DNA of 64,000 bases from NCBI RefSeq assembly GCF_000385925.1, contig NC_021175.1, positions 689,501-753,500 on the forward strand. Direction: 5' to 3'. Positions 45,036 through 55,147 of this stretch are shown one piece after another. The notes beneath the pieces were generated by a model. The model had not been told where the DNA came from and did no database searches. It saw nothing but the letters and a program-made list of their open reading frames with translations. This stretch comes from Streptococcus cristatus AS 1.3089. Lineage in GTDB: Bacteria > Bacillota > Bacilli > Lactobacillales > Streptococcaceae. The translations under genes and the position numbers were made by a program. Each line of letters begins with the position of its first letter. Positions within the stretch are counted from its first letter, which is position 1.

Positions 45036-46550
45036 ATGACACATGAAAATGTCATTGAAATGCGAGAAATTACCAAAGTTTTTGGTGAATTTGTAGCCAA
45101 TGATAAAATCAATTTGCAACTCCGAAAGGGTGAGATTCACGCCCTTTTAGGAGAAAATGGTGCCGGGAAGTCAACCTTGATGAATATGTTGGCCGGCCTG
45201 CTTGAGCCGACTAGTGGTGAGATTGTAGTCAATGGAAAGCCAGTTAAGCTGGACTCTCCATCAAAGGCAGCCTCACTTGGTATCGGAATGGTGCACCAGC
45301 ACTTTATGCTTGTGGAAGCCTTCACTGTTGCTGAAAATATCATTCTCGGAAGTGAGCTTACAAAAAATGGTATCTTAGACTTGAAGCGCGCTACGCAAGA
45401 AATTAAGCGTTTGTCTAAGAAGTATGGCTTGTCGGTCGATCCTTCTGCCAAGATTGAAGACATTTCGGTCGGAGCCCAACAGCGTGTTGAAATTTTGAAG
45501 ACCCTTTATCGTGGGGCAGACATTCTCATCTTTGACGAACCGACAGCCGTTTTGACGCCGGCTGAGATTGATGAATTGATGAAAATCATGAAGAACTTGG
45601 TCAAGGAAGGTAAGTCTATCATTCTCATTACCCATAAGTTGGATGAAATTCGTGCCGTATCAGACCGAGTGACGGTTATTCGTCGCGGAAAATCAATCGA
45701 AACGGTTGAAATTGCTGGTGCGACCAACCAAGATTTGGCTGAAATGATGGTAGGACGTGCCGTTTCCTTTAAGACTGAGAAAAAGCCGGCTAATCCACAA
45801 GAAACGGTCCTTTCAATCAAGAATCTTGTTGTTGAAGAAAACCGTGGCGTTCCAGCTGTTAAGGGACTTTCACTGGATGTTCGTGCTGGTGAAATCGTTG
45901 GGATTGCAGGAATTGACGGAAATGGTCAGACTGAGTTGATTCAAGCTATCACAGGACTTAGAAAAGTAAGCTCGGGTGAAATTTTGATCAAGAACCAGTC
46001 CGTGATTGGTAAGAAACCACGTCAGATTACTGAGATGAAGGTCAGCCACGTACCTGAAGACCGCCATCGTGATGGTTTGGTGCTGGAGATGTCCATTTCT
46101 GAAAATATTGCTTTGCAGACCTACTACAAGGAGCCGCTCAGCAAAAACGGCATCTTGAACTACAATAATATTTACTCTTACGCCTGCAATCTGATGAACG
46201 AGTTTGATGTGCGGGCAGCTAGCGAGTATGTACCTGCTTCAGCTCTCTCAGGAGGAAACCAGCAGAAGGCTATCATTGCTCGGGAAGTGGATCGTGATCC
46301 AGATTTGTTGATCGTTAGTCAGCCTACTCGTGGACTTGATGTCGGAGCAATTGAGTACATCCATAAACGCTTAATTGAGGAGCGTACTCAAGGTAAGGCA
46401 GTTCTCGTTGTCAGCTTTGAGCTAGATGAAATACTCAATCTTTCTGACAGAATCGCCGTTATCCATGATGGCAAGATTCAAGGAATTGTGAGTCCAGAGA
46501 AGACCAATAAGCAAGAACTTGGTATTCTCATGGCCGGCGGTAAGATTTAG
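45036..46550 (+). CDS. nucleoside ABC transporter ATP-binding protein (NupA/YufO-like)
   Basis: 504 residues made of two fused ATPase domains, as in sugar/nucleoside importers. The first has GENGAGKSTLMN, the signature region VGAQQRVEILK and DEPTAVLTP. The second has a degenerate P-loop (GIDGNGQTELIQ), ALSGGNQQKAI and SQPTRGLDVG. Located between the receptor gene and two permease genes. It energises uptake of nucleosides. ATG 45036 with GGAAAGG upstream. Confidence 0.92.
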   Translation: MTHENVIEMREITKVFGEFVANDKINLQLRKGEIHALLGENGAGKSTLMNMLAGLLEPTSGEIVVNGKPVKLDSPSKAASLGIGMVHQHFMLVEAFTVAENIILGSELTKNGILDLKRATQEIKRLSKKYGLSVDPSAKIEDISVGAQQRVEILKTLYRGADILIFDEPTAVLTPAEIDELMKIMKNLVKEGKSIILITHKLDEIRAVSDRVTVIRRGKSIETVEIAGATNQDLAEMMVGRAVSFKTEKKPANPQETVLSIKNLVVEENRGVPAVKGLSLDVRAGEIVGIAGIDGNGQTELIQAITGLRKVSSGEILIKNQSVIGKKPRQITEMKVSHVPEDRHRDGLVLEMSISENIALQTYYKEPLSKNGILNYNNIYSYACNLMNEFDVRAASEYVPASALSGGNQQKAIIAREVDRDPDLLIVSQPTRGLDVGAIEYIHKRLIEERTQGKAVLVVSFELDEILNLSDRIAVIHDGKIQGIVSPEKTNKQELGILMAGGKI

Positions 46551-46563
46551 AAGGGAGATTCAA

Positions 46564-47658
46564 ATGTCTAAGAAAATGCAGCAGATTGCAGTTCCCTTAA
46601 TCTCAGTTCTTTTAGGGATTTTATTGGGAGCGATTGTCATGGCTATCTTTGGCTATGATGCCATCTGGGGATATGAATCCCTCTTTAAAACAGCTTTCGG
46701 TTCTTTGAAAAGTCTAGGTGAAATTTCTCGGGCAATGGGTCCTTTGGTTCTCATTGGTTTGGGATTTGCCGTGGCTAGCCGGGCTGGATTCTTTAACGTC
46801 GGACTTCCAGGACAGGCCTTGGCCGGTTGGATTATGGCTGGTTGGTTTGCCCTTTCCTTCCCTGACCTACCTCGCCCACTGATGTTGCTAGCAACTGTAG
46901 TCATTGCTGCAGTAGCTGGCGGGATTATTGGTGCTATTCCAGGGATTCTACGGGCCTATTTAGGAACAAGTGAAGTCATCGTTACGATTATGATGAACTA
47001 TATCGTCCTCTTCGTTGGAAATGCCTTTATCCGCAGCTTTCCAAAATCTGTGATGCAGAGTGTTGACTCTAGTAAGCGTGTCGGTGCCAATGCGATTTAT
47101 CAAACAGAATGGTTGAGAAGTCTGACAGCCAACTCTCGGATGAATATCGGTATTTTCTTTGCCTTGATTGCAGTCGTACTAATCTGGTATATGTTGAAGA
47201 AAACAACGCTTGGTTTTGAAATCCGTGCTGTAGGTCTTAACCCAAATGCATCTGAGTATGCAGGTATGTCTTCTAAACGAACCATTATCTTGTCCATGAT
47301 TATTTCTGGCGCTCTTGCAGGACTTGGAGGAGTAGTAGAAGGACTTGGAACTTATCAGAATGTCTTTGTTCAAGGAAGTTCCTTGAGTGTTGGTTTCAAT
47401 GGTATGGCGGTAAGTCTCTTGGCTGCCAACTCTCCAATTGGAATCCTCTTTGCAGCCTTTCTCTTTGCGGTTCTGAGTGTTGGTGCTCCAGGTATGAACG
47501 TGGCTCAGATTCCGACAGAATTGGTCAATATTGTGACAGCTTCGATTATCTTCTTTGTTAGCGCCCATTACTTGATTGAGCGTCTGACTGGTAAGACAGT
47601 TTTTGAATTGTTTAAAAATAATAAACAAGAAGTTGACAAAGTGAAGGGAGGAAACTAG
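46564..47658 (+). CDS. nucleoside ABC transporter permease 1 (YufP-like)
   Basis: 364 residues from ATG 46564, which has AAGGGAGA upstream; the longer frame would run into the ATPase gene. Around nine hydrophobic helices with the BPD_transp_2 landmarks FNVGLPGQALAGWIMAGWF, GIPGILRAYLGTSEVIVTIMMNYI and GMSSKRTI. It forms the channel with the next gene product. The gene follows the ATPase by 13 bp. Confidence 0.92.
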   Translation: MSKKMQQIAVPLISVLLGILLGAIVMAIFGYDAIWGYESLFKTAFGSLKSLGEISRAMGPLVLIGLGFAVASRAGFFNVGLPGQALAGWIMAGWFALSFPDLPRPLMLLATVVIAAVAGGIIGAIPGILRAYLGTSEVIVTIMMNYIVLFVGNAFIRSFPKSVMQSVDSSKRVGANAIYQTEWLRSLTANSRMNIGIFFALIAVVLIWYMLKKTTLGFEIRAVGLNPNASEYAGMSSKRTIILSMIISGALAGLGGVVEGLGTYQNVFVQGSSLSVGFNGMAVSLLAANSPIGILFAAFLFAVLSVGAPGMNVAQIPTELVNIVTASIIFFVSAHYLIERLTGKTVFELFKNNKQEVDKVKGGN

Positions 47659-47659
47659 G

Positions 47660-48616
47660 ATGAGTATTGTAACGATATTAGGTTTATTAGTATCATCTAT
47701 GCTGATTTATGCGGCTCCCTTGATTTTCACAAGTATCGGTGGAGCTTATTCAGAGCATGCTGGAGTCGTCAATGTCGGCTTGGAAGGGATCATGGTAATG
47801 GGAGCATTTACAGGCGTTCTCTTTAACCTGACTTTCGAAAGTAGTTTTGGCAGCTTGACTCCATGGCTCTCCTTGATTGCTGCTGGTTTAGTCGGAGTGC
47901 TCTTCTCCCTTATCCATGCTGTAGCAACCATTAACTTCCGCGCAGACCACGTTGTCAGTGGTACGGTTCTAAACTTGCTAGCACCAGCCTTGGCAGTCTT
48001 TCTTGTAAAAGCTATCTATAACAAGGGACAAACAGACAATATTCAGCGTTCATTTGGTAAATTTGATTTTCCTATTTTATCTGATATTCCAGTTATAGGA
48101 GAAATTTTCTTCAAACACACAAGTTTGATGGGATATTTGGCTGTTGCCTTCTCTTTCCTCGCTTGGTTTATCATGTTTAAGACAAAATTCGGACTTCGTC
48201 TTCGCTCAGTAGGAGAGCATCCGCAGGCAGCAGATACACTTGGAATCAATGTTTACCTCATGCGTTATTGCGGTGTCATGATTTCTGGTTTGCTCGGCGG
48301 TATTGGTGGAGCTATTTATGCTCAGTCAATCTCTGTTAACTTTGCTGTCACAACTATCGTAGGTCCAGGTTTCATCGCCTTGGCAGCTATGATTTTTGGT
48401 AAATGGAGTCCTATCGGCGCTATGTTGGCAAGTCTCTTCTTTGGAGCTTCTCAAAGTTTGGCCGTTATCGGAAACCAGTTGCCTCTTCTTTCAAAAGTGC
48501 CAACAGTTTATCTGCAGATTGCACCATATGTCTTGACGATTGTGGTTCTTGCAGCCTTCTTTGGTAAAGCTGTTGCTCCGAAAGCAGACGGTATCAACTA
48601 TATCAAGTCTAAATGA
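47660..48616 (+). CDS. nucleoside ABC transporter permease 2 (YufQ-like)
   Basis: 318 residues, about nine helices; landmarks VVNVGLEGIMVMGAF, HAVATINFRADHVVSGTVLNLLA and LRLRSVGEHPQAADTLGINVY of branched-chain-amino-acid/nucleoside type permeases. Starts 1 bp after the first permease stop, with GGGAGGAAAC as ribosome binding site. Last gene of the nucleoside operon and closed by a strong terminator. Confidence 0.92.
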   Translation: MSIVTILGLLVSSMLIYAAPLIFTSIGGAYSEHAGVVNVGLEGIMVMGAFTGVLFNLTFESSFGSLTPWLSLIAAGLVGVLFSLIHAVATINFRADHVVSGTVLNLLAPALAVFLVKAIYNKGQTDNIQRSFGKFDFPILSDIPVIGEIFFKHTSLMGYLAVAFSFLAWFIMFKTKFGLRLRSVGEHPQAADTLGINVYLMRYCGVMISGLLGGIGGAIYAQSISVNFAVTTIVGPGFIALAAMIFGKWSPIGAMLASLFFGASQSLAVIGNQLPLLSKVPTVYLQIAPYVLTIVVLAAFFGKAVAPKADGINYIKSK

Positions 48617-48622
48617 TTTTTT

Positions 48623-48652
48623 ACACCAGTTCTTTGGAACTGGTGTTTTTTG
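48623..48652 (+). terminator. terminator of the nucleoside operon
   Basis: ACACCAGTTC (48623-48632) pairs with GAACTGGTGT (48637-48646), followed by six T's. Confidence 0.88.
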
Positions 48653-48681
48653 TGATTAGAAGAAGTTGCTATCGGAAATAG

Positions 48682-48713
48682 AAAAAGCCTGCTTCGTCTG
48701 AAGCAAGCTTTTT
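48682..48713 (-). terminator. terminator of the deacetylase gene
   Basis: AAAAAGCCTGCTTC and GAAGCAAGCTTTTT form a stem with one mismatch around GTCT; the run of A's on the plus strand gives the U-tract on the minus strand. Confidence 0.8.
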
Positions 48714-48717
48714 AAGA

Positions 48718-49650
48718 TTAATTCGTTGCGATTTCGTTTAATAAATCTTCTGCAGTAGTAGTTGGGTTAACGCGAACACGATTGAGTGAGAGCAAGCCGT
48801 CTGCAAGTGAAGCAAGACCGTGGTTGGTCGTCAATCCCATCTTGTAGCCCAAACTTTCAGCAATCTGCAAGGTCGCATCACTATAACGACCAGATGGGTA
48901 GGCAACAGTTGTCGTCTTCTGTGATAGATTGTCATCTAAAAAGGCTTTAGAATCAGCTAGTTCAAGGTTTTGTTGAGCAACAGTAGCAGTTGAAAGATCA
49001 GGGTGGTTGACAGTGTGGTCTTCAAAGGACATACCCTTTTCCTTCATTTCCTTTATCTCATCCAGCGTCAGCATATCTTCACGGCCAGCTTGGACAAAGC
49101 CAGTGATGACATTATTGGTAGCCTTCATTTGGTACTTTTGCAGTAGCGGGAAGGCATTGGTGTAAAAGTCTTTCAAACTGTCATCAAAGGTTAGCCAGAC
49201 CACTTTTTTATTTTTAGGTAGGACATTCTCTGTCAAAGCTTTGTAAGCTTCGTCTGGGGTTAACGTATAGTAACCAGCTTCTTTGAGAGCCTGCAAATGG
49301 CTTTCAAAAGTGGTTGGATCTACAATCAAACCAGCATTGGCTGCCTCAGAGGGATCCATTACATGGATCGCATGGTACATCAAAATTGGGATTTTAACAG
49401 GTTCGTCTTGTTTTACCCACTTTATTTTTGAAGTTTCTTCATTTGTCGCACTAGTGTCAGACTTGGAGCTGGATTGCACCGTCTGGTTGCCTGAAGAGGA
49501 TTGTTTGCTAGGAGAGAACTGAGTCTTCCAAAGATAAATTCCTCCCACGATTAGGGCAAGGAGCAAGAAAAGATTGATAATAGAAAAAAGGAATGCCTTT
49601 TTCTTAGCTTTATGTCTTTGCATGCGTCTTCCAATGTGTTTATCTGTCAT
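48718..49650 (-). CDS. polysaccharide deacetylase family protein (CE4/NodB)
   Basis: 310 residues from ATG 49650, with AGAAGGAGATACC upstream; longer starts are not supported by a ribosome binding site. It is a type II membrane protein: basic head (GRRMQRHKAKKK), one helix (FSIINLFLLLALIVGGIYLW), then a Ser/Thr linker and the NodB domain. The domain has VWLTFDDSLKDFY, MSFEDHTVNHPDLS (two His for metal), VAYPSGRYSDA and a late GLTTNHGLA. It may deacetylate peptidoglycan or another surface glycan; the preceding ILMYHAI is typical of this group. Wall modification is inference. Confidence 0.88.
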   Translation of the reverse strand: MTDKHIGRRMQRHKAKKKAFLFSIINLFLLLALIVGGIYLWKTQFSPSKQSSSGNQTVQSSSKSDTSATNEETSKIKWVKQDEPVKIPILMYHAIHVMDPSEAANAGLIVDPTTFESHLQALKEAGYYTLTPDEAYKALTENVLPKNKKVVWLTFDDSLKDFYTNAFPLLQKYQMKATNNVITGFVQAGREDMLTLDEIKEMKEKGMSFEDHTVNHPDLSTATVAQQNLELADSKAFLDDNLSQKTTTVAYPSGRYSDATLQIAESLGYKMGLTTNHGLASLADGLLSLNRVRVNPTTTAEDLLNEIATN

Positions 49651-49689
49651 GGTATCTCCTTCTAATCTCATGAGTTTAAAATTTTTATT

Positions 49690-49749
49690 TACATTATAAC
49701 AAATATACAAATAGATTTGTAGGCATTTCTATATATTTTTGTTATAATG
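49690..49749. promoter_or_regulatory. mirror-image divergent promoters (deacetylase and hom)
   Basis: TGTTATAAT on the plus strand (49740-49748) serves hom. The same TGTTATAAT on the minus strand (49693-49701) serves the deacetylase gene. The sequences around them form an imperfect inverted repeat. Confidence 0.6.
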
Positions 49750-49781
49750 TTTTTATATAAGAAATATTCAAGGAGTTCCTC

Positions 49782-51068
49782 ATGTCTATTAAAATTGCTT
49801 TACTTGGTTTTGGAACAGTTGCTAGTGGTGTTCCTTTCTTGTTGAAAGAAAATGGAGAAAAGATTGTTCAGGCTGCTCATTCTGAGATTGAAGTTGCTAA
49901 AGTTTTGGTCAAGGATGATGCTGAAAAAGAACGTCTTTTGGTAGCTGGAAATGACTACAACTTTGTGACCAATGTGGATGAAATCTTAAATGACAGCGAA
50001 ATTGCGATCGTAGTGGAGCTGATGGGACGGATCGAACCAGCTAAAACCTTTATTACGCGCGCACTTGAAGCAGGTAAACATGTGGTGACCGCTAACAAAG
50101 ACTTGCTGGCAGTTCATGGTTCTGAATTGTTAGGCATTGCTCAGAAAAATGGCGTTGCCCTTTACTATGAAGCTGCTGTTGCCGGCGGTATCCCAATTTT
50201 GCGCACCTTGGTTAATTCATTGGCATCTGACAAGATTACTCGCGTTTTGGGTGTGGTCAATGGAACATCTAACTTCATGATGACTAAGATGGTAGAAGAA
50301 GGTTGGTCTTACGAGGATGCCCTTTCGGAAGCGCAACGTTTAGGATTTGCTGAAAGCGATCCGACTAACGACGTTGATGGAATTGACGCGGCTTATAAAA
50401 TGGTTATCCTCAGCCAATTTGCTTTCGGTATGAATATCAAGTTCGAAGATGTTGGTCACCAAGGAATTCGCAATATCACGCCAGAAGACGTCGCAGTTGC
50501 TCAGGACTTAGGCTATGTGGTGAAATTGGTCGGGTCAATTGAGGAAACACCATCAGGAATCGCTGCGGAAGTAACACCGACTTTCTTGCCAAAAGCGCAT
50601 CCGCTGGCTAGTGTAAATGGCGTAATGAATGCAGTCTTTGTCGAGTCAATCGGTATTGGAGAATCCATGTACTACGGTCCAGGTGCAGGTCAAAAACCAA
50701 CTGCGACTAGTGTCGTTGCAGATATCGTCCGCATCGTCCGTCGACTAAATGAAGGCACGATTGGCAAAGCCTTCAATGAATTTAGTCGCGAACTTGTTTT
50801 AGCTAAGCCTGAAGATGTCAAGAGCAGCTATTATTTCTCTATCTTGGCTCCAGATGCCAAAGGTCAAGTCTTGCATTTGGCTGAAATCTTCAATGCTGAA
50901 GAAGTTTCCTTCAAGCAAATTCTGCAAGAAGGTACGGATGGTGAAACAGCTCGTGTAGTCATCATCACGCATGCTGTCAGCAAGACTCAGCTAGAAAATG
51001 TCGTTGCCAAGCTCCGTGAGGTACCAGAGTTCGAATTGCTCAATACCTTTAAAGTATTAGGAGAATAA
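49782..51068 (+). CDS. hom: homoserine dehydrogenase
   Basis: 428 residues. NAD(P)-binding [15 protein letters not shown] at the start, [16 protein letters not shown], the catalytic region [16 protein letters not shown], and [15 protein letters not shown] are conserved. The C-terminal ~80 residues look like an ACT regulatory domain ([20 protein letters not shown]). It reduces aspartate semialdehyde to homoserine, the branch to threonine and methionine. Ribosome binding site AAGGAG; thrB starts 1 bp after the stop. Confidence 0.95.
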   Translation: MSIKIALLGFGTVASGVPFLLKENGEKIVQAAHSEIEVAKVLVKDDAEKERLLVAGNDYNFVTNVDEILNDSEIAIVVELMGRIEPAKTFITRALEAGKHVVTANKDLLAVHGSELLGIAQKNGVALYYEAAVAGGIPILRTLVNSLASDKITRVLGVVNGTSNFMMTKMVEEGWSYEDALSEAQRLGFAESDPTNDVDGIDAAYKMVILSQFAFGMNIKFEDVGHQGIRNITPEDVAVAQDLGYVVKLVGSIEETPSGIAAEVTPTFLPKAHPLASVNGVMNAVFVESIGIGESMYYGPGAGQKPTATSVVADIVRIVRRLNEGTIGKAFNEFSRELVLAKPEDVKSSYYFSILAPDAKGQVLHLAEIFNAEEVSFKQILQEGTDGETARVVIITHAVSKTQLENVVAKLREVPEFELLNTFKVLGE

Positions 51069-51069
51069 G

Positions 51070-51936
51070 ATGAAAATTATTGTACCAGCAACCAGTGCCA
51101 ATATCGGGCCTGGTTTTGACTCAGTTGGTGTTGCAGTCTCCAAATATCTAGAAATCGAAGTCTTGGAAGAAAGTGAGGAGTGGGTTATTGAGCATGACCT
51201 CAATCCTCGAATTCCAACTGATAAACGAAATTTACTAATCAAGATTGCCCTGCAATTAGCACCAGACCTTCAGCCTCATCGCTTAAAAATGACTAGCGAC
51301 GTTCCTTTGGCGCGTGGGCTTGGCTCTTCTAGCTCCGTTATCGTGGCTGGGATTGAACTGGCAAATCAGTTGGCAAATCTGAACTTATCAGATCATGAAA
51401 AGCTAAAAATTGCGACAAAAATCGAAGGCCATCCTGACAATGTGGCACCAGCAATTTATGGGAATCTAGTGGTAGCAAGCTCTTTCCAAAATCAAGTTTC
51501 AGCTGTTGTGTCAGATTTTCCAGAGGCTAGCTTCATTGCTTTCATTCCCAATTATGAGTTGAGAACAGTTGAAAGCCGCCGTGTCTTGCCTAATCGCCTT
51601 TCATACAAGGAAGCTGTTGCTGCAAGCTCCGTGGCCAATGTCGCTGTTGCCGCGCTCTTAAAGGGCGATATGAAAACAGCTGGTCGTGCTATCGAATCTG
51701 ATCGTTTCCATGAGAGATATCGTCAGCCGCTTATCAAAGAATTTTCTGATATTAAATTCTTAGCCAGAAAACAGGGCGCTTTTGCGACTTACATCTCTGG
51801 AGCTGGGCCGACTGTTATGGTTTTGGCTCCGAAAGACAAGGCTGAGCAGATTTATCAGCAAATCAAGGAACAAGGTTTTGATGGGGAAGTCTTCCAGTTG
51901 CAAGTCGATACTCAGGGTGTAAGAGTAGAAAAATAA
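51070..51936 (+). CDS. thrB: homoserine kinase
   Basis: 288 residues, GHMP kinase family. [18 protein letters not shown] at the start, the ATP-binding [17 protein letters not shown] and the C-terminal [15 protein letters not shown]. It phosphorylates homoserine for threonine synthesis in the cytoplasm. Translationally coupled to hom (stop and start 1 bp apart); the two form the usual streptococcal hom-thrB operon. Confidence 0.95.
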   Translation: MKIIVPATSANIGPGFDSVGVAVSKYLEIEVLEESEEWVIEHDLNPRIPTDKRNLLIKIALQLAPDLQPHRLKMTSDVPLARGLGSSSSVIVAGIELANQLANLNLSDHEKLKIATKIEGHPDNVAPAIYGNLVVASSFQNQVSAVVSDFPEASFIAFIPNYELRTVESRRVLPNRLSYKEAVAASSVANVAVAALLKGDMKTAGRAIESDRFHERYRQPLIKEFSDIKFLARKQGAFATYISGAGPTVMVLAPKDKAEQIYQQIKEQGFDGEVFQLQVDTQGVRVEK

Positions 51937-52007
51937 AGAGAGTTTGAGGATGACGACCTTGTGGACGCAGTGTTGGTCTACAAGCTACGTTCTCTTCTCT
52001 CTTTTTA
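51932..52007 (+). terminator. possible terminator after thrB
   Basis: AAAGAGAG just after the stop pairs with CTCTCTTT around 51996-52005, followed by T's. The stem encloses a large loop, so confidence is limited. Confidence 0.45.
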
Positions 52008-52079
52008 CTTTTAATGAAATCTAAAAAGTGCTCTATCTAATCATTTTTCTCTCAGTCTATCGTAAATATCGTATAATTT

Positions 52080-52088
52080 TGATATAAT
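52080..52088 (+). promoter_or_regulatory. extended -10 promoter of murB
   Basis: TGATATAAT, 31 nt before the murB start; AAGAGAGTAAG is the ribosome binding site. Confidence 0.6.
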
Positions 52089-52119
52089 AGAGTGTAATTT
52101 GTAAAAAAGAGAGTAAGTC

Positions 52120-53058
52120 ATGCATAACCTAGATAAATATTCTGCGGAATTAGAAGGAATCGACATCCGTTTCAATGAACCTTTGAGTCAATACACTTAC
52201 ACAAAGGTGGGCGGAGCTGCCGATTTCTTAGTTTTTCCACGCAACCGTTACGAGTTGGCGCGGATTGTCAAATTGGCCAATCGTGAACATATTCCTTGGT
52301 TGGTGCTTGGAAATTCAAGTAATATTATCGTTCGAGATGGCGGTATTCGAGGCTTTGTCATCATGTTTGATAAGCTAAATAATGTAGCAGTAGATGGCTA
52401 TACAATTGAGGCAGAGGCCGGTGCAAACCTGACTCAGACCACTCGTATTGCCCTGCATCATAGTTTGACTGGTTTTGAATTTGCTTGTGGCATCCCGGGT
52501 AGTATCGGCGGTGCAGTCTTTATGAATGCTGGCGCTTATGGCGGTGAAATCGGTCATGTGCTCGTTTCCTGCAAGGTCTTGACACCTGAAGGCGAAATTA
52601 AGACCTTGGATGCGCGTGATATGCGCTTTGGCTATCGTCATTCACTTATTCAAGAAACTGGCGACATTGTGATTTCAGCTAAGTTTGGTCTGGCACCAGG
52701 TGTCCACCAAAACATTCGTCAGGAAATGGAACGGCTGACCTATCTGCGTGAACTCAAGCAGCCTTTGGAATACCCATCATGCGGGTCGGTCTTTAAGCGT
52801 CCTCTGGGACATTTTGCTGGCCAGCTAATCAGTGAGGCCGATCTAAAAGGCTACCGAATCGGCGGTATAGAGGTTTCAGAAAAGCATGCTGGTTTCATGA
52901 TTAACGTTGATCATGGTACAGCTAGCGATTATGAAAAGCTGATTGCTCATGTCATTAAAACTGTAAAAGAGCATTCAGGTGTCACTCTGGAAAGAGAAGT
53001 TAGAATTATTGGAGAAGCAGAAGAGTCCGATATGCAATTGTCCAAGTCTTTGGGATAG
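52120..53058 (+). CDS. murB: UDP-N-acetylenolpyruvoylglucosamine reductase
   Basis: 312 residues. The FAD-binding and active-site motifs are [49 protein letters not shown] and [11 protein letters not shown] (Ser donor). It reduces UDP-GlcNAc-enolpyruvate to UDP-MurNAc, an essential step in peptidoglycan synthesis. It stands upstream of potABCD, the conserved gene order in streptococci. The C-terminal [11 protein letters not shown] tail is a few residues longer than I would expect. Confidence 0.95.
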   Translation: MHNLDKYSAELEGIDIRFNEPLSQYTYTKVGGAADFLVFPRNRYELARIVKLANREHIPWLVLGNSSNIIVRDGGIRGFVIMFDKLNNVAVDGYTIEAEAGANLTQTTRIALHHSLTGFEFACGIPGSIGGAVFMNAGAYGGEIGHVLVSCKVLTPEGEIKTLDARDMRFGYRHSLIQETGDIVISAKFGLAPGVHQNIRQEMERLTYLRELKQPLEYPSCGSVFKRPLGHFAGQLISEADLKGYRIGGIEVSEKHAGFMINVDHGTASDYEKLIAHVIKTVKEHSGVTLEREVRIIGEAEESDMQLSKSLG

Positions 53059-53195
53059 CCAATATCCATGTGTCATTAGTAAAGGGGGTGAAAGCCTATC
53101 GATATAGCAAGTATGCAGGGCCATAGTAGCCCTCGAGAGGTTTTTTTGGTCTGACAGAACCAAAAATCTGTTAATACATGGAAAAGAAGGAATTT
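53059..53195 (+). promoter_or_regulatory. structured spacer between murB and potA
   Basis: AGGGC (53117-53121) pairs with GCCCT (53129-53133), and TTTTTGGT (53143-53150) pairs with ACCAAAAA (53159-53166). The first stem plus the following T-run (53141-53147) could act as a terminator, with the second stem as an alternative fold. A polyamine-responsive or attenuating leader is a possibility; no known riboswitch was recognised. Confidence 0.4.
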
Positions 53196-53202
53196 ATGCC
53201 AA

Positions 53203-54360
53203 TTGAAAAAACCAATTATTGAGTTCAAAAACGTTTCGAAGGTTTTTGAAGACAGTAACACCGTCGTTCTCAAAGATATCAACTTTGAATTAGAAGAAGG
53301 AAAATTTTATACGCTTCTAGGGGCTTCTGGCTCTGGGAAGTCAACCATCCTCAATATTATCGCAGGACTTTTGGATGCGACTACGGGAGACATCTTTTTG
53401 GATGGTGTCCGCATCAATGACATTCCTACCAATAAGCGGGATGTTCACACAGTATTTCAGTCCTATGCCCTTTTCCCGCATATGAATGTTTTTGAGAATG
53501 TGGCCTTTCCTTTGCGTTTGCGGAAGGTAGACAAAAATGAAATTGAAGAACGGGTTACTGAAGTTCTGAAAATGGTTCAGCTGGAAGGATATGAACGTCG
53601 CTCTATTCGAAAACTCTCAGGCGGTCAACGCCAGCGGGTAGCCATTGCCCGTGCTATCATCAATCGGCCACGTGTTGTCCTACTAGATGAGCCACTTTCT
53701 GCGCTGGATTTGAAGTTGCGGACGGATATGCAATATGAGCTCCGTGAACTCCAACAGCGCCTTGGGATCACTTTTGTCTTTGTCACCCACGACCAGGAAG
53801 AAGCCCTAGCTATGAGTGACTGGATTTTTGTCATGAATGAAGGGGAGATTGTCCAGTCAGGAACGCCAGTGGATATCTATGATGAGCCGATTAACCACTT
53901 TGTTGCAACCTTTATCGGAGAATCGAATATCCTGCCAGGGAAGATGATCGAAGACTACTTGGTCGAGTTCAATGGCAAGCGCTTTGAAGCGGTTGACGGA
54001 GGTATGCGACCAAACGAATCCGTTGAAGTGGTGATTCGTCCAGAGGATTTGCGCATTACCCTGCCTGAAGAAGGGAAATTACAGGTAAAAGTAGATACTC
54101 AGCTTTTCCGCGGGGTTCATTATGAAATTATCGCCTACGATGAGCTTGGCAATGAATGGATGATTCACTCAACCCGCAAGGCCATCGTCGGAGAAGAAAT
54201 CGGTCTGGACTTTGAGCCAGAGGATATCCATATCATGCGCCTCAATGAAACCGAAGAAGAATTCGATGCTCGGATTGAAGAATACGTAGAAATCGAAGAG
54301 CAAGAAGCAGGGCTGATCAATGCCATTGAGGAGGAAAGAGATGAAGAAAACAACCTCTAA
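53203..54360 (+). CDS. potA: spermidine/putrescine ABC transporter ATP-binding protein
   Basis: 385 residues from TTG 53203, giving [16 protein letters not shown], the family's normal start. Walker [13 protein letters not shown], signature [12 protein letters not shown], Walker [13 protein letters not shown] and switch VTHDQEEA are present; a C-terminal TOBE domain follows. The ribosome binding site GAAGGA lies 12 nt before the TTG but 5 nt before an out-of-frame ATG (53196) that opens an 8-codon frame ending inside potA. That overlap may reduce potA translation or reflect a small deletion at the start. Confidence 0.93.
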   Translation: MKKPIIEFKNVSKVFEDSNTVVLKDINFELEEGKFYTLLGASGSGKSTILNIIAGLLDATTGDIFLDGVRINDIPTNKRDVHTVFQSYALFPHMNVFENVAFPLRLRKVDKNEIEERVTEVLKMVQLEGYERRSIRKLSGGQRQRVAIARAIINRPRVVLLDEPLSALDLKLRTDMQYELRELQQRLGITFVFVTHDQEEALAMSDWIFVMNEGEIVQSGTPVDIYDEPINHFVATFIGESNILPGKMIEDYLVEFNGKRFEAVDGGMRPNESVEVVIRPEDLRITLPEEGKLQVKVDTQLFRGVHYEIIAYDELGNEWMIHSTRKAIVGEEIGLDFEPEDIHIMRLNETEEEFDARIEEYVEIEEQEAGLINAIEEERDEENNL

Positions 54361-55147
54361 CCTTTTTATGCTTCCATATTTTCTTTGGATTCTGCTTTTT
54401 GTCCTAGCTCCAGTGATAATGATTGTCTGGAAATCATTCTTTAATATCGAAGGTCAGTTCACGCTGGAAAACTATCGGATTTATTTCACATCGCAGAATC
54501 TGACCTATCTGAAAATGAGCTTTAATTCGGTATTTTACGCAGGGATCATCACCTTGGCGACCTTGCTCATTTCTTATCCGACTGCTTATTTTTTGACCCA
54601 GCTTAAGCATCGCCAGCTCTGGCTCATGCTGATTGTCCTGCCAACTTGGATCAATCTTTTGCTTAAGGCCTATGCCTTTATCGGTATTTTTGGGCAAAAC
54701 GGCTCGGTAAATGAATTTCTGACCTTTATCGGTATCGGTCCCAAGCAGATTCTTTTCACTGACTTTTCTTTTATCTTTGTTGCCAGCTACATTGAGCTGC
54801 CCTTTATGATTCTGCCTATTTTCAACGTCTTGGATGATTTGGATCCCAACCTCATCAATGCCAGCTATGACCTAGGTGCCAATCGTTGGCAGACTTTCCG
54901 CAATGTGGTCTTTCCGCTTTCAATGAATGGCGTGAGAAGTGGCGTGCAGTCCGTCTTTATTCCTAGTCTCAGTCTCTTCATGCTGACGCGTTTGATCGGT
55001 GGGAACCGTGTTATTACGCTGGGAACAGCCATTGAACAGCATTTCTTGACAACGCAAAACTGGGGAATGGGCTCAACCATCGGAGTGGTTCTGATTATTG
55101 CCATGCTCTTCACCATGTGGGCAACCAAGGAAAGGAGAGAACGATGA
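54341..55147 (+). CDS. potB: spermidine/putrescine ABC transporter permease PotB
   Basis: 268 residues from ATG 54341, with GAGGAAAGAG upstream. Six hydrophobic helices and the EAA-type loop [29 protein letters not shown]. It overlaps potA by 20 bp and potC by 4 bp (ATGA). With PotC it forms the membrane channel for polyamine uptake. Confidence 0.92.
   Translation: MKKTTSNLFMLPYFLWILLFVLAPVIMIVWKSFFNIEGQFTLENYRIYFTSQNLTYLKMSFNSVFYAGIITLATLLISYPTAYFLTQLKHRQLWLMLIVLPTWINLLLKAYAFIGIFGQNGSVNEFLTFIGIGPKQILFTDFSFIFVASYIELPFMILPIFNVLDDLDPNLINASYDLGANRWQTFRNVVFPLSMNGVRSGVQSVFIPSLSLFMLTRLIGGNRVITLGTAIEQHFLTTQNWGMGSTIGVVLIIAMLFTMWATKERRER

Noticed and set aside
49651..49781. T-box or amino-acid riboswitch before hom, and likewise before proB
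   Set aside because: The leaders are too short and lack the T-box sequence or specifier hairpins.
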